A DNA stretch of 64,000 bases from Pacificibacter marinus (GTDB lineage: Bacteria > Pseudomonadota > Alphaproteobacteria > Rhodobacterales > Rhodobacteraceae): contig NZ_FNZV01000001.1 in assembly GCF_900109555.1 (NCBI RefSeq), positions 496,001-560,000 of the forward strand, given 5' to 3'. The notes under the pieces were generated by a model that was not told the origin of the DNA, did not search any database, and saw nothing but the letters and a program-made list of their open reading frames with translations. Made by a program: the position numbers and the translations under genes. Positions 36,142 to 46,910 of the stretch are shown here, one piece after another. How positions within the stretch are numbered: position 1 is the stretch's first letter; each line of letters begins with the position of its first letter.

Positions 36142-36720
36142 ATGCCCGCACCTAACCAAACTGCTCTCGATTTTTTGCTTTCACGTCGCTCACGCCCGGC
36201 CAAAACACTTGTTGCCCCTGCCCCAGATCGCGCAGCGTTACGCCCGCTTTTGACCGCAGCAGCACGGACGCCAGATCATGGGAAATTGGAACCTTGGCGG
36301 TTCATCGTTTTGGAAAAACCTGCTTTGACTCGCTTGTCCACATTGGTGGCCGAACTTGGTGCTGGTCGCGATTTAGATGCAGATCAAATGACCAAATCCA
36401 TTTCGCAATATGCCAATGCGGATTTGGCTGTGGCTGTGATTTTTTCCCCCAAGCCATCGCCAAAAATTCCTGAAATAGAACAGATTTATTCGGCTGGCGC
36501 TGCCTGTCTTGCGCTGTTGAATGCGGCTTTGGCGGCAGGTTGGGGCGCGAATTGGCTGTCAGGCTGGGCATCACATGACCCTGAATTTCGCACACGCGGA
36601 CTAAACCTTGCCCCACAAGAAACCATCGCGGGCTTCATCCACATCGGCACCGAAAAGACGGCCCCACCTGAGCGCCCGCGCCCAGACCTAGACGCGATCA
36701 CAACTTGGGTCACGGATTGA
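36142..36720 (+). CDS. Nitroreductase family protein
   Basis: A 192-residue FMN-dependent nitroreductase of the YdjA type. The FMN-binding RRSRPAK opens the protein, TPDHGKLEPWRFIVLE follows near residue 43, and GWGANWLSGWASHDPEF lies in the C-terminal half, with GFIHIGTE near the end. It reduces nitro groups or quinones; the natural substrate is unknown. The stop shares one base with the next gene's ATG (TGATG), so the two are translationally coupled. Confidence 0.92.
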   Translation: MPAPNQTALDFLLSRRSRPAKTLVAPAPDRAALRPLLTAAARTPDHGKLEPWRFIVLEKPALTRLSTLVAELGAGRDLDADQMTKSISQYANADLAVAVIFSPKPSPKIPEIEQIYSAGAACLALLNAALAAGWGANWLSGWASHDPEFRTRGLNLAPQETIAGFIHIGTEKTAPPERPRPDLDAITTWVTD

Positions 36721-37433
36721 TGTTTGACGATTTTGCAAAAGCGCTTGGCCAGCTTGGCGACAGCCGATTTCAATCGGTTCTGTTCAAAGGCATAGGCCTG
36801 ACCTTGGCGCTTTTGGTTGGCATCTACATTGCTTTTGTCTGGGTCTTGGGATTGTTTTTACCCGATACAGTCACTCTGCCCTTTGTGGGTGACATCGGCC
36901 TAGGGTTGGTTTTGTCCATCGGTTCATTTTTCGTGATGATCGGCCTATCCGTGTTCTTGATGGTCCCTGTCGCTTCGGCCTTTACCGGGTTCTTTTTGGA
37001 TGAGGTCGCCGAAGCTGTTGAGGACAAACACTATCCAGATTTACCCCCCGCACCGCGTCAAAGCTTTGCTGATATGATGCGCGATACGATGGGCTTTTTG
37101 GGTGTTTTAATCGCAGCCAACATCATCGCCTTGGTGCTGTATATGCTTTTGAATATCGCAGCGCCGTTGATTTTTTGGGCGCTCAATGGCTTTTTGTTGG
37201 GGCGTGAATATTTTCAAATGGTCGCGATCCGTCGATTGGGACGCGAGGGAGCTAAAGCGGCACGCGCACGTCATGCGCCCAAAATTTGGCTTGCGGGCGC
37301 TTTGATGGCTGTGCCTTTGTCGATCCCTTTGGTGAACCTGCTGATCCCCATGTTAGGGGCTGCAACCTTTACCCATATGTTCATGCGTCTTGAGGGGGAT
37401 CAGTTACAATTCCCCAAAGACACTCCGCTTTAG
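36720..37433 (+). CDS. EI24 domain membrane protein (CysZ-like)
   Basis: A 237-residue inner-membrane protein with about four hydrophobic segments in the EI24/CysZ layout: long helices near residues 25-55 and 65-90, a soluble loop around PDLPPAPRQSF, then helices near 125-150 and 195-220. The NGFLLGREYFQMVAIRRLG segment is the family signature. CysZ transports sulfate; whether this one does is unknown. I chose ATG 36720 because it overlaps the nitroreductase stop. It converges on a DUF1467 gene with a four-base overlap. Confidence 0.87.
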   Translation: MFDDFAKALGQLGDSRFQSVLFKGIGLTLALLVGIYIAFVWVLGLFLPDTVTLPFVGDIGLGLVLSIGSFFVMIGLSVFLMVPVASAFTGFFLDEVAEAVEDKHYPDLPPAPRQSFADMMRDTMGFLGVLIAANIIALVLYMLLNIAAPLIFWALNGFLLGREYFQMVAIRRLGREGAKAARARHAPKIWLAGALMAVPLSIPLVNLLIPMLGAATFTHMFMRLEGDQLQFPKDTPL

Positions 37434-37711
37434 CTGTCGGAAACTTTCGGCAAATGCGCTGTCCAATCCACATCATGCCATGAAAACATTCCTGAATAGA
37501 TCACGCCAATGATGATCCCCCAAATCACAAACGCCACCAAAGTGACAATGATCGCTTTGCGGCGGGGGTTATAATTGGCTGGCGCGCCGGCATGGGTGCC
37601 TTCGACGATCACACCTTCATCGCCTTGTGTGCGCAACCCTATGGGCAAGGCAATAAACATGGTCATGAACCAAGTCACAGCGTAAAGCACAATGGCAGAG
37701 ACGATAGACAT
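37430..37711 (-). CDS. DUF1467 family membrane protein
   Basis: A 93-residue inner-membrane protein with two hydrophobic helices (residues 3-25 and 55-78) and the alphaproteobacterial DUF1467 pattern IALPIGLRTQ with YNPRRKAIIVT. AAGGA lies at good spacing before the ATG. It starts 26 bases after the mce stop on the same strand, so mce and this gene are probably one transcript, a common arrangement in the group. Function unknown. Confidence 0.88.
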   Translation of the reverse strand: MSIVSAIVLYAVTWFMTMFIALPIGLRTQGDEGVIVEGTHAGAPANYNPRRKAIIVTLVAFVIWGIIIGVIYSGMFSWHDVDWTAHLPKVSDS

Positions 37712-37737
37712 AAGCCGTTCCTTTTGTGGTGAGCAGC

Positions 37738-38142
37738 CTAGACTTGCTCGAGTTCGATGAGGCAGCCGTTGAAATCCTTGGGATGCAAGAACAGCACAGG
37801 TTTGCCATGAGCGCCAATTTTTGGCGCGCCGGTCCCCAAAACACGTGCGCCATCTGCCAGCAATTTGTCCCGCGCGGCCATGATATCATCCACCTCGTAA
37901 CAGATATGATGAATTCCGCCCGCTGGGTTCTTGTCCAGATAGCCCGTGATCGGTGAATTGTCACCCAATGGATGAAGTAATTCGATTTTTGTGTTTGGCA
38001 ACTCGATGAACACAACCGTCACACCGTGATCAGGTTCGTCTTGTGGCGCGCCCACATTAGCGCCTAGCGTGCCGGCGTATTGCGCTATGGCAGCGTCCAA
38101 ATCGGGCACTGCAATCGCCACATGGTTCAAACGTCCGATCAT
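37738..38142 (-). CDS. mce: Methylmalonyl-CoA epimerase
   Basis: A 134-residue VOC-fold enzyme that interconverts the two methylmalonyl-CoA epimers between propionyl-CoA carboxylase and the mutase. Metal ligands are in LNHVAIAV (His), TKIELLHP (Glu side), GGIHHICYEV (His) and CLIELEQV (Glu). ATG 38142 has AGAGGG upstream. Together with meaB at 12-13 kb it shows that a propionyl-CoA to succinyl-CoA route is present although the mutase is not in the window. Confidence 0.94.
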   Translation of the reverse strand: MIGRLNHVAIAVPDLDAAIAQYAGTLGANVGAPQDEPDHGVTVVFIELPNTKIELLHPLGDNSPITGYLDKNPAGGIHHICYEVDDIMAARDKLLADGARVLGTGAPKIGAHGKPVLFLHPKDFNGCLIELEQV

Positions 38143-38338
38143 CTCAAGCCCTCTCATTGAATTCTTAAGCGTTGTTATGGACTGCCTTGGTATGATCCCG
38201 CAAGCGGCGCTTCGACGCAGGTTTTTGCAGAAATGACCTTATGACATTCAAATTTCAAAGGCATTGCACCGCAAGGTTAACGCTCCTTTCACCAATTGTA
38301 GCGTTAACTCTAAACACAAACACTTGGGAGCTATGCAA

Positions 38339-39058
38339 ATGCCAGATGATCTACAAAGCCTACTGCCGCCACAATCACCAACCCCCGAGCGTCCTTTGCT
38401 TGGGATAACCGCGCTTATTGTCGAAGACAGTCGGTTCGCCTCAGAAGCATTACGTCTTTTGTGTTTGCGCTCTGGCGCGCGCATTCGCCGCGCCGATAAT
38501 TTGGCCCATGCCCGCAAACATTTGCGTGTTTACAGGCCCAATGTGGTCATTATCGACCTAGGCTTACCAGACGGATCAGGTGCAGAACTGATTGAAGAAT
38601 TGGCACAATCCAGCGCGCGTGTTGATGTGCTTTTGGGCATGTCTGGCGATACGGGCGCTGAGAGCTTGGCGCGGGCAGCTGGCGCCGATGGCTTTATTGC
38701 CAAACCCATCGCAAACCTTGGTGAATTCCAAGAAATTATCCTAAGCGCGATGCCTGCAACGGCCCGACCTGCTGGCATTTACCCTGTCTCAAACGAAAAC
38801 ATCAGCCCAGATCCGATCGCGCTTCAAGATGATTTCGTACATATCTCAGACCTTATGACGCTCAATAAAGGCGATGATATGCTTGATTATATCGCACAAT
38901 TCTTAGCAGGGATTGCCCGTACAGCCGACGATTCTGAATTGATCGACGCTGCAAGCACATTGGCCAGCCACCGCGAACAAGGCCTGCCCTTTGGCTCAGA
39001 TGTCGCGCGCATCACAGGATTGGTGCATGACCGCATTGATCGCGCACGGGTTGTGTAA
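38339..39058 (+). CDS. Response regulator, REC domain with uncharacterised C-terminal part
   Basis: A 239-residue protein. The REC domain (about residues 22-140) has the acidic pair in ALIVEDSRF, the phospho-acceptor Asp in VVIIDLGLPDGSG, the Ser/Thr position in GMSGD and the Lys in FIAKPIA. The last ~95 residues are mostly helical and hold no DNA-binding or enzyme domain I recognise, so it may act through protein contact. I chose ATG 38339, eight bases after GGGAG. No histidine kinase gene is nearby. Confidence 0.88.
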   Translation: MPDDLQSLLPPQSPTPERPLLGITALIVEDSRFASEALRLLCLRSGARIRRADNLAHARKHLRVYRPNVVIIDLGLPDGSGAELIEELAQSSARVDVLLGMSGDTGAESLARAAGADGFIAKPIANLGEFQEIILSAMPATARPAGIYPVSNENISPDPIALQDDFVHISDLMTLNKGDDMLDYIAQFLAGIARTADDSELIDAASTLASHREQGLPFGSDVARITGLVHDRIDRARVV

Positions 39059-39061
39059 CGC

Positions 39062-39577
39062 TCAGTCATCCAAGGTCTGTTCAAAAGAAAATCCCGTTGG
39101 ATAGCTGTGCAGCCCATCAAAATCTGATTTGCCAATATTCATCCCAGCGGCCCGCAAAGGCACGTAGGCCATGGTGAAATGGAAAATCATATTGGGCAGA
39201 GCATAGCGCAAGATAAAATCGGTGCTGTCCTGGGTGAGTTTTGCAAATCCAGCCGTATGCGATACCTCAGACGCAGTAAAATCGGCAGGCGTGAGACCCA
39301 GCAACATTTCACGCACATCCTGCGCCAGAATGTGCAGCGCAGTAACTGTGGCCCTGTCTGGAAACACGGGCAGCGCGCGCCCTGTCACGGGGGCAACAGC
39401 ACGCGCCGCAAAATTCAACGCGATGGCCAATTGTTGATTGGTGGGGAAAGCGTCTGGGGCAGCACGCGTGCTGAGCAGCGCCTTGCAATCAGGATGCGCC
39501 TCGACCTTGATCAACAGCGCCTCAATCTGACCCACATAGTGCAGTAACGTATCAAGAATGGTTTGCGTGTTTTGCAT
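39062..39577 (-). CDS. DUF1993 family protein
   Basis: A 171-residue cytosolic protein of the DUF1993 family (DinB-like four-helix bundle). The family is recognisable from FPTNQQLAIALNFAARAV in the first half and the C-terminal YALPNMIFHFTMAYVPLRAAGMNIGKSDF. No reaction is assigned. It is convergent to the response-regulator gene, three bases apart, and lies 94 bases past the aspS stop. Confidence 0.88.
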   Translation of the reverse strand: MQNTQTILDTLLHYVGQIEALLIKVEAHPDCKALLSTRAAPDAFPTNQQLAIALNFAARAVAPVTGRALPVFPDRATVTALHILAQDVREMLLGLTPADFTASEVSHTAGFAKLTQDSTDFILRYALPNMIFHFTMAYVPLRAAGMNIGKSDFDGLHSYPTGFSFEQTLDD

Positions 39578-39623
39578 GGAAGCCCCTTTTCACACAAACT
39601 TAACCAGCGGCCCGCCATAAGAA

Positions 39624-39652
39624 AAGGCGCGAGGTTGCCCCCGCGCCTTAGT
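39624..39652 (-). terminator. Terminator after aspS with GNRA tetraloop
   Basis: AAGGCGCG (39624) and CGCGCCTT (39642) enclose the same GC stem and GCAA loop, read on the minus strand, as the gnd terminator at 15889. Confidence 0.85.
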
Positions 39653-39671
39653 CTTTCAATCCGCTGAAAAC

Positions 39672-41450
39672 TTAGTCTTCGGCAGGAATAGCGCGCAAAT
39701 GCAATTCGCGCAGCTGTTCGTTCATCGGCTCGTTTGGCGCGCCCATCATCAAGTCTTCGGCACGTTGGTTCATTGGGAACATGATGACCTCGCGGATGTT
39801 GGCTTCGTCCGCCAAAAGCATCACAGCGCGATCGATACCCATAGCGCAACCACCGTGGGGCGGAGCGCCGAATTGGAACGCATTGACCATACCGCCAAAG
39901 CGTTTTTCAACTTCTTCTTTGCCGTAGCCCGCGATTTCAAACGCTTTGTACATGATTTCAGGCGAATGGTTGCGCACCGCGCCTGACACCAATTCATAAC
40001 CGTTACAGGCCAAATCATATTGGTAGCCAAGCACTTTGAGCGGATCGCCCATCAATGCTTCCATGCCACCTTGGGGCATCGAGAATGGGTTGTGTTCGAA
40101 GTCGATTTTGCCAGTTTCTTCGTCTTTTTCGTAGATCGGGAAATCAACGATCCAAGCGAATTGGAAGCTGTCTTTATCTGTCAAACCAAGCTCTTCACCG
40201 ATCACGTTGCGCGCACGGCCCGCAACGGATTCAAAGGCCTTCGGTTTGCCGCCCAAGAAGAACGCCGCATCGCCAAGGCCGAGACCAAGTTGCTGACGGA
40301 TCGCTTCTGTGCGCTCTGGACCGATGTTTTTAGCCAATGGACCTGCTGCCTCAAGGCCTTCGCCTTGATCTCGCCAGAAAATATAGCCCATGCCAGGCAG
40401 GCCTTCTTGTTGCGCGAATTTATTCATGCGGTCACAGAATTTGCGTGAACCACCTTTTGGCGCAGGAATCGCACGGATTTCTGTACCTTCAGTTTCCAGC
40501 AATTTAGCAAAGATCGCAAAGCCGGAACCTGCGAAGTGCTCAGACACGATCTGCATTTTGATCGGGTTGCGCAGGTCTGGCTTATCGGAACCGTACCAAA
40601 GCGCCGCGTCTTTGTACGAAATCTGCGGCCAGTCTTTGTTGACTTTGCGGCCTTTGCCGAATTTTTCGAACATGCCGCCGATCACAGGCTCAACAGTGTC
40701 GAAAATGTCTTGCTGTGTGACGTAGCTCATCTCGACATCAAGCTGGTAAAAATCGGTGGGTGAGCGATCCGCACGAGGATCTTCATCGCGGAAACAAGGC
40801 GCGATTTGGAAGTATTTGTCAAAGCCAGAGACCATGATCAGCTGTTTGAACTGCTGTGGCGCTTGTGGCAGCGCATAGAATTTTCCGGGGTGCAAACGTG
40901 ATGGCACCAAGAAATCACGCGCGCCTTCAGGCGAGGACGCTGTGATGATTGGCGTTTGAAATTCGTTGAAATCTTGCGCCCACATACGTTCGCGCAGATC
41001 TTTCACCACGTTCGAGCGCATGATCATGTTGTCGTGCAATTTCTCGCGACGCAGATCAAGGTAGCGGTACTTCAAACGCGTTTCTTCTGGGTATTCTTGA
41101 TCGCCAAACACCATCAACGGCAACTCATCAGAGGCCCCCAAAACTTCCAGATCGCGAATGAACACTTCAACTTCACCTGTTGGCAATTTGGTGTTCACAA
41201 GGCTTTCATCGCGCGCCATGACGGTGCCATCGATCCGAATACACCATTCGGCGCGGACTTTTTCCATGTCCTTAAACACAGGGCTGTCAGGGTCACAAAG
41301 CACCTGAGTGATGCCGTAGTGGTCACGCAGATCGACAAATAAAATTCCGCCGTGATCTCGGATACGGTGGACCCAGCCAGAAAGACGAACGGTATCGCCC
41401 ACATTGGCCTTGGTCAGTTCAGCGCAGGAATGGCTACGGTAGGCGTGCAT
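39672..41450 (-). CDS. aspS: Aspartyl-tRNA synthetase
   Basis: A 592-residue class II synthetase, full bacterial length. The N-terminal OB-fold anticodon-binding domain opens with [21 protein letters not shown]. Motif 2 is [20 protein letters not shown]; the bacterial insertion (GAD) domain is present at about residues 290-420. Motif 3 is [13 protein letters not shown] near residue 545. It charges tRNA-Asp; whether it also charges tRNA-Asn cannot be told here. It is monocistronic, divergent from carB. Confidence 0.97.
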   Translation of the reverse strand: MHAYRSHSCAELTKANVGDTVRLSGWVHRIRDHGGILFVDLRDHYGITQVLCDPDSPVFKDMEKVRAEWCIRIDGTVMARDESLVNTKLPTGEVEVFIRDLEVLGASDELPLMVFGDQEYPEETRLKYRYLDLRREKLHDNMIMRSNVVKDLRERMWAQDFNEFQTPIITASSPEGARDFLVPSRLHPGKFYALPQAPQQFKQLIMVSGFDKYFQIAPCFRDEDPRADRSPTDFYQLDVEMSYVTQQDIFDTVEPVIGGMFEKFGKGRKVNKDWPQISYKDAALWYGSDKPDLRNPIKMQIVSEHFAGSGFAIFAKLLETEGTEIRAIPAPKGGSRKFCDRMNKFAQQEGLPGMGYIFWRDQGEGLEAAGPLAKNIGPERTEAIRQQLGLGLGDAAFFLGGKPKAFESVAGRARNVIGEELGLTDKDSFQFAWIVDFPIYEKDEETGKIDFEHNPFSMPQGGMEALMGDPLKVLGYQYDLACNGYELVSGAVRNHSPEIMYKAFEIAGYGKEEVEKRFGGMVNAFQFGAPPHGGCAMGIDRAVMLLADEANIREVIMFPMNQRAEDLMMGAPNEPMNEQLRELHLRAIPAED

Positions 41451-41891
41451 ATCGGAATCCTCAGGTCTTGGACTATAAACAGTCGTCGCGCCGATACACC
41501 TTTATAGGGCGAGAAAGTCAAGCCTTGCGGGGGCTTCGATGCTGTGATCAGCGGGAATTCATAAGTGCAAACGCCTGTTAGGACCAAAAATCGCACCGAA
41601 GCGAGACAAAACGCATAGGAATCGCCTTACAGCCTCGCCCGAGGCCTCCCCTGAGCAAACCAAGATTGACAGCAGTTTTCGCACAAAAGCACCACGATGC
41701 AGGCAGGAAAGGTATAGGGGCACAATGCAAGTGCGCTATACGCCGCCTCACCCAAAAGAATCCGTAAACTTTGTGCCAAAAGCCAACCCCAGCCCCTTGC
41801 ACATGACTGCCCCATGCCTATAACTCACGACAATTTGCTTCCCCCGCTTTGTGCGGTGGGATTGCGCCTGCAAAAAACACTGGGGTCTGCC
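41451..41891. other. Divergent region between aspS and carB
   Basis: 441 bases carrying the promoters of both genes. An in-frame ATG at 41814 could extend CarB by 26 residues, but these are not family-like. I see no riboswitch pattern, no T-box and no convincing small gene; several short minus-strand frames have no ribosome site. Confidence 0.4.
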
Positions 41892-44800
41892 ATGCCTAAA
41901 AGAACCGATATCTCATCCATCATGATCATTGGCGCGGGGCCGATTGTTATCGGTCAGGCTTGTGAGTTTGACTACTCTGGCGCCCAAGCGTGTAAAGCGC
42001 TGCGTGAAGAAGGCTACCGTGTCATTCTGGTGAACTCGAACCCAGCCACAATCATGACTGATCCCGGCCTTGCAGATGCGACCTATATCGAACCGATCAC
42101 TCCCGAAGTGGTTGCCAAAATCATCGCCAAAGAACGCCCCGATGCGTTGCTGCCAACCATGGGCGGACAAACGGGTCTAAACACGGCGCTGGCCTTGGAC
42201 GATATGGGCGTTTTGAAAAAGTACAACGTTGAGCTGATTGGCGCGAAACGTGAAGCGATTGAAATGGCAGAAGATCGCAAACTGTTCCGCGAAGCGATGG
42301 ATCGCCTCGGCATTGAAAACCCCAAAGCAGAAATCGTTGCAGCCCCAAAATTGCCGAACGGTAAATTCGATATCGCAGCCGGCATGCAAGACGCGTTTGC
42401 AGCGCTCGAATATATCGGCCTACCTGCGATCATCCGCCCTGCGTTCACCTTGGGTGGCACTGGCGGCGGCGTGGCGTACAACCGCGACGATTATGAACAT
42501 TTCTGTCGCTCGGGTTTGGAAGCCTCCCCAATGGCGCAGATCCTTGTGGACGAGAGCCTGCTGGGTTGGAAAGAATTCGAAATGGAAGTTGTGCGCGACA
42601 CAGCTGACAACGCCATCATCGTTTGTGCGATTGAAAACGTTGATCCCATGGGCGTGCACACAGGCGATTCTGTCACGGTGGCCCCTGCGCTGACCTTGAC
42701 CGACAAAGAATACCAATTGATGCGCACCCATTCGATCAACGTCTTGCGCGAGATCGGCGTGGAAACGGGCGGCTCAAACGTGCAGTGGTCTGTGAACCCT
42801 ATCGATGGCCGCATGGTTGTCATCGAGATGAACCCCCGCGTGTCGCGCTCGTCTGCGCTGGCTTCCAAAGCAACCGGTTTCCCAATTGCGAAAATTGCTG
42901 CGAAACTCGCTGTTGGTTACACATTGGACGAGTTGGACAACGACATCACCAAAGTGACGCCTGCCTCGTTCGAGCCAACCATCGACTATGTCGTCACCAA
43001 GATTCCACGCTTTGCGTTTGAAAAATTCGCAGGCTCAGAACCAAACCTGTCGACCGCGATGAAATCCGTGGGCGAAGTCATGGCGATTGGTCGTACGTTC
43101 CACGAATCCATGCAAAAAGCATTGGCCTCAATGGAAACGGGCCTCACAGGGTTTGACGAAATAGAAATCGAAGGCGCACCCGAGAAATCTGCTGTGATCA
43201 AAGCGCTGTCCAAAGCCACGCCAGATCGTTTGCGCGTTATCGCCCAGGCTATTCGTTTTGGATTAACCAACGACGAAATCCAAGCAGCCAACTCGTATGA
43301 CCCATGGTTCATCGAGCGCATCCGCGAAATCGTCGACGCCGAAGCCGTGATCCGCAAAGAAGGCTTGCCTGTCTCAGAAGACGGTCTACGCCGCGTCAAA
43401 ATGATGGGCTTTACCGATGCGCGCCTTGCGATCTTGACAGGCCGCGACGAAGCAAACATCCGCCGCGCCCGCCGCAACTTGGGCGTCAATGCTGTGTTCA
43501 AACGCATCGACACTTGTGCTGCAGAATTTGAAGCACAAACCCCATACATGTACTCCACCTACGAGGCCCCGATGATGGGCGAAGTGGAATGCGAAGCGCG
43601 TCCATCAGATCGCAAAAAAGTTGTGATCTTGGGCGGCGGTCCAAACCGGATCGGCCAAGGGATTGAATTTGATTACTGCTGTTGTCACGCCTGTTTCTCA
43701 CTGACGGAGCAGGGCTACGAGACGATCATGATCAACTGTAACCCTGAAACGGTGTCCACCGATTATGACACCTCTGATCGCTTGTACTTTGAGCCGCTGA
43801 CATTTGAACATGTGATGGAAATCCTGCGCGTAGAGCAAGAAAACGGCACCCTGCATGGCGTGATCGTGCAGTTCGGTGGTCAAACACCATTGAAGCTCGC
43901 GAACGCACTGGAAGCCGAAGGTATTCCGATCCTTGGCACCACACCTGACGCCATCGATTTGGCCGAAGACCGTGAGCGGTTCCAAGACCTCGTGAACCGT
44001 CTTGAATTGAAGCAGCCGAAAAATGGCATTGCGTCCACGGATGCGCAAGCCGTTGAAATCGCAGCTGAGATCGGGTTCCCACTCGTCATCCGCCCGTCTT
44101 ATGTTTTGGGTGGCCGTGCGATGGAAATCGTGCGCGATATGGAACAACTCAAACGCTACATTTCCTCTGCGGTTGTGGTCTCTGGCGACAGCCCTGTGTT
44201 GCTTGACAGCTACCTTTCTGGTGCGGTTGAGATCGATGTGGATGCGCTGTGTGACGGCACAGATGTGCACGTTGCAGGCATCATGCAGCACATTGAAGAA
44301 GCCGGCGTACACTCTGGCGATTCCGCGTGTTCCTTGCCGCCATATTCTTTGTCGGATGAAATCATCGCAGAATTGCATCGTCAAACACGCGCCCTGGCTT
44401 TGGCTTTGAACGTCGTGGGCTTGATGAACATTCAGTTCGCGGTGAAAGACAACGAAATTTACTTGATCGAAGTGAATCCGCGCGCATCGCGCACCGTGCC
44501 ATTTGTGGCCAAAGCGGTGAATTCACCAATTGCCTCCATCGCAGCGCGCGTCATGGCGGGTGAAAAACTCAACACATTTGACCTGGTCGACAGCTCAAAG
44601 ACTGGTCGCTTTGCGGTGAAAGAAGCGGTTCTGCCATTCGCGCGCTTCCCCGGTGTTGATACGATTTTGGGCCCAGAAATGCGGTCCACTGGCGAAGTTA
44701 TGGGCTCTGACAAAACCTTTGCCCGCGCGTTCTTGAAAGCACAACTAGGCGCCGGTACAGAGCTGCCCACGTCAGGAAAAGTGTTCTTGTCGATCAAAGA

Positions 44801-45173
44801 CATGGATAAAACCGACGCGACAGTCGAGGCAGCTAAAACGCTCGTTGAGATGGGATTTGAAATCATCGCGACCCGTGGAACGGCAGCCTTTTTGACTGAA
44901 AATGATGTTGTCAGCACCATCGTGAATAAGGTCTACGAAGGCCGCCCGAACATCGTGGACATGCTGAAAAACGATGACATCGCGCTGGTTTTAAACACGA
45001 CTGAAGGCACGCAAGCCGTTGAAGACAGTCGCGAAATCCGCAAAGTCGCACTTTACGACAAAATCCCATACTTCACCACTGCTGCGGGAGCACATGCCGC
45101 TACCATGGCGATGAAATCACGCGAAGAAGGCGAGATTGAAGTGGAAAGCTTGCAAGAGCAGGCTTTGTCTTAA
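41892..45173 (+). CDS. carB: Carbamoyl-phosphate synthase large subunit
   Basis: A 1093-residue subunit that makes carbamoyl phosphate from bicarbonate, ammonia and two ATP for pyrimidines and arginine. Two homologous ATP-grasp halves are evident: the first starts [21 protein letters not shown], the second [20 protein letters not shown] (about residue 580). Each contains the [16 protein letters not shown] loop and an EVNPR or [18 protein letters not shown] segment. The MGS-like allosteric domain ends the protein. carA is not adjacent. ATG 41892 matches family starts (MPKRTDI). Confidence 0.97.
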   Translation: MPKRTDISSIMIIGAGPIVIGQACEFDYSGAQACKALREEGYRVILVNSNPATIMTDPGLADATYIEPITPEVVAKIIAKERPDALLPTMGGQTGLNTALALDDMGVLKKYNVELIGAKREAIEMAEDRKLFREAMDRLGIENPKAEIVAAPKLPNGKFDIAAGMQDAFAALEYIGLPAIIRPAFTLGGTGGGVAYNRDDYEHFCRSGLEASPMAQILVDESLLGWKEFEMEVVRDTADNAIIVCAIENVDPMGVHTGDSVTVAPALTLTDKEYQLMRTHSINVLREIGVETGGSNVQWSVNPIDGRMVVIEMNPRVSRSSALASKATGFPIAKIAAKLAVGYTLDELDNDITKVTPASFEPTIDYVVTKIPRFAFEKFAGSEPNLSTAMKSVGEVMAIGRTFHESMQKALASMETGLTGFDEIEIEGAPEKSAVIKALSKATPDRLRVIAQAIRFGLTNDEIQAANSYDPWFIERIREIVDAEAVIRKEGLPVSEDGLRRVKMMGFTDARLAILTGRDEANIRRARRNLGVNAVFKRIDTCAAEFEAQTPYMYSTYEAPMMGEVECEARPSDRKKVVILGGGPNRIGQGIEFDYCCCHACFSLTEQGYETIMINCNPETVSTDYDTSDRLYFEPLTFEHVMEILRVEQENGTLHGVIVQFGGQTPLKLANALEAEGIPILGTTPDAIDLAEDRERFQDLVNRLELKQPKNGIASTDAQAVEIAAEIGFPLVIRPSYVLGGRAMEIVRDMEQLKRYISSAVVVSGDSPVLLDSYLSGAVEIDVDALCDGTDVHVAGIMQHIEEAGVHSGDSACSLPPYSLSDEIIAELHRQTRALALALNVVGLMNIQFAVKDNEIYLIEVNPRASRTVPFVAKAVNSPIASIAARVMAGEKLNTFDLVDSSKTGRFAVKEAVLPFARFPGVDTILGPEMRSTGEVMGSDKTFARAFLKAQLGAGTELPTSGKVFLSIKDMDKTDATVEAAKTLVEMGFEIIATRGTAAFLTENDVVSTIVNKVYEGRPNIVDMLKNDDIALVLNTTEGTQAVEDSREIRKVALYDKIPYFTTAAGAHAATMAMKSREEGEIEVESLQEQALS

Positions 45174-45197
45174 GCTTTCAAATCTACGACACACTTT

Positions 45198-45223
45198 GGG
45201 CATCCTTCGGGGTGCCCATTTTC
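45198..45223 (+). terminator. Terminator after carB
   Basis: GGGCATCC and GGGTGCCC form an 8-bp stem with one G-U pair and a TTCG tetraloop, followed by ATTTTC, 25 bases past the carB stop. Confidence 0.8.
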
Positions 45224-45530
45224 GTTTGCCGTATGGCACGGCCGTGAAACTTCTTGACATAGACGCCGCAGTGCCGCATGTGCTGCGTATCGACATCCTA
45301 TGCTGCCGCGTGAGCAGCCGCGATTGGGCCTTGCCCACGCCTCAGGTGTTGATGTCGGGCGATGTGATCGCCCATAGGTTCCCACATTCACGCGAGGGGT
45401 CCGGCGGGATAACGGACTAGGGCGCGACGCCCAAGGCCGGTGACCTTTCCCGCGACCATTGATCCGCATGGCCAATATTGGCGCATGTGGTGTTCCGCGT
45501 GTGGGAATTTTTTCTCACAGAAAGAGATAC
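45224..45530 (+). other. Long leader region before the DEAD-box gene
   Basis: About 300 bases after the carB terminator. It holds a TTGACA at 45255, a GGGCGAT / ATCGCCC hairpin (45357-45373) and a second hairpin TGTGGGAA / TTCTCACA just before the ribosome site. If transcription starts near the TTGACA, the helicase would have a long structured 5' leader, as is common for cold-induced helicases. No small gene is supported. Confidence 0.4.
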
Positions 45531-46844
45531 ATGACAGATTTTACTATGCTCGGCCTCAAGCCGCGTCTTTTGACTATGCTCAATGAAATGGGCTTGAAAG
45601 AGCCAACTCCGATCCAAGCACGGGCCATTCCCGAAGTGATGAACGGTCGCGACGTAATGGGCTTGGCGCAAACAGGCACGGGCAAAACACTGGCCTTTGG
45701 TCTACCATTGATGGACCAACTTTTGGGCGCAGGCACAAAACCGAATGCAAAAACAGCACGCGCTTTGATCTTGGCGCCAACACGCGAGTTGGTGAATCAG
45801 ATCGCTGACAGCCTGTTCCCGTTCATGAAAGACACCCACCTTAAGATCAACCGCGTCGTTGGCGGTGTGTCGATCAATGCACAGATCAAACGCCTTGAGC
45901 GTGGTACTGATGTTTTGGTTGCGACCCCTGGTCGTTTGATGGATCTCATCGATCGCCGCGCCATTCGTTTGGACGAAACCTCATTCTTGGTGCTCGACGA
46001 AGCGGACCAAATGCTTGACATGGGTTTCATCCACGCGCTGCGCAAGCTGGTGCCGATGTTGGCCAAAGAGCGTCAAACCATGTTGTTTTCAGCCACGATG
46101 AACAAGCACATGAACGAAATGGCGCAAAGCTATTTGACGTCTCCTGTGCGCATCGAAGTGTCCCCTGCCGGTAAGGCAGCGGATAAGATCGAACAAGAAG
46201 TTCACTATGTTGGTCAATCCGACAAGCCTGAGCTGCTGAAAAAGCACCTGAGCGCCCACAAGGGTGAATTGGCTCTGGTCTTTGCCCGTACAAAACACGG
46301 TGCGGAGCGGATGTCCAAACAGTTGGAAGCTTCTGGATTTAAATCTGGCTCAATCCACGGCAACAAATCCCAAGGCCAACGTGAGCGCACGCTCAAGATG
46401 GCCCGCGATGGTCAATTGGATGTGCTTGTGGCGACAGATGTTGCGGCACGCGGTATCGATATTCCATTGGTGCGTTACGTCTATAACTACGAGTTGCCAA
46501 ACGTACCTGAAAACTATGTGCACCGTATTGGTCGGACAGCGCGTGCGGGTCGCGACGGCAAGGCTGTAGCGTTCTGTTCACCAGCTGAGTTGGGCGAGTT
46601 CCGCGCCATCGAGAAAGTGATGAAAATCTCTATTCCCGTGGCGACACCGGCCTCTTGGTCCGATGATGCTGCAATGCCTGGTCCAAAACGTGGCGGCGGC
46701 GGTGGCAATCGTCGTGGCGGCGGTGGTGGCGGTGGCGGCCAACGTCGTGGTGGCCCAGGTGGCGGCTTTAAATCTGGTGGCGGTCGTCCCGGTGGCCCAG
46801 CCAAATCTGGCGGACGTCCACGCCGCAGCAAAGCAACAGCTTAA
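45531..46844 (+). CDS. DEAD-box RNA helicase (RhlE-like)
   Basis: A 437-residue ATP-dependent RNA helicase. Motifs: Q-motif GLKEPTPIQARAIP, AQTGTGKT (I), PTRELVNQI (Ia), VLDEADQMLDMGF (II, DEAD), SATM (III), TDVAARGIDI (V) and HRIGRTARAGRDG (VI). From about residue 383 the tail is a Gly/Arg repeat (RGGGGG, RRGGPGGGF) that binds RNA non-specifically. It probably acts in ribosome assembly or cold adaptation. ATG 45531 follows AAAGAGA. A terminator pair follows. Confidence 0.95.
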   Translation: MTDFTMLGLKPRLLTMLNEMGLKEPTPIQARAIPEVMNGRDVMGLAQTGTGKTLAFGLPLMDQLLGAGTKPNAKTARALILAPTRELVNQIADSLFPFMKDTHLKINRVVGGVSINAQIKRLERGTDVLVATPGRLMDLIDRRAIRLDETSFLVLDEADQMLDMGFIHALRKLVPMLAKERQTMLFSATMNKHMNEMAQSYLTSPVRIEVSPAGKAADKIEQEVHYVGQSDKPELLKKHLSAHKGELALVFARTKHGAERMSKQLEASGFKSGSIHGNKSQGQRERTLKMARDGQLDVLVATDVAARGIDIPLVRYVYNYELPNVPENYVHRIGRTARAGRDGKAVAFCSPAELGEFRAIEKVMKISIPVATPASWSDDAAMPGPKRGGGGGNRRGGGGGGGGQRRGGPGGGFKSGGGRPGGPAKSGGRPRRSKATA

Positions 46845-46851
46845 GACATAA

Positions 46852-46884
46852 AAAAACGGCGTCTCAATCGAGGCGCCGTTTTTC
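46852..46884. terminator. Bidirectional terminator, helicase / HTH gene
   Basis: AAAAACGGCG arms pair over about 13 bases with one G-U around an AATC loop, A run on one side and T run on the other. Confidence 0.9.
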
Positions 46885-46910
46885 AATATAAGATAGAGGG
46901 CAAAGCGCGG

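Noticed and set aside
12147-38142. Methylmalonyl-CoA gene cluster (meaB with mce)
   Set aside because: The two genes are 25 kb apart with unrelated neighbours; shared pathway, not a cluster.
45117-45338. Minus-strand frame after carB
   Set aside because: Crosses the carB terminator and the carB 3' end; no ribosome site or domain.
46680-46844. Repeat array at the end of the DEAD-box gene
   Set aside because: The repetitiveness is GGT/GGC codons for a Gly/Arg tail, normal for this helicase type, not a DNA repeat or CRISPR.
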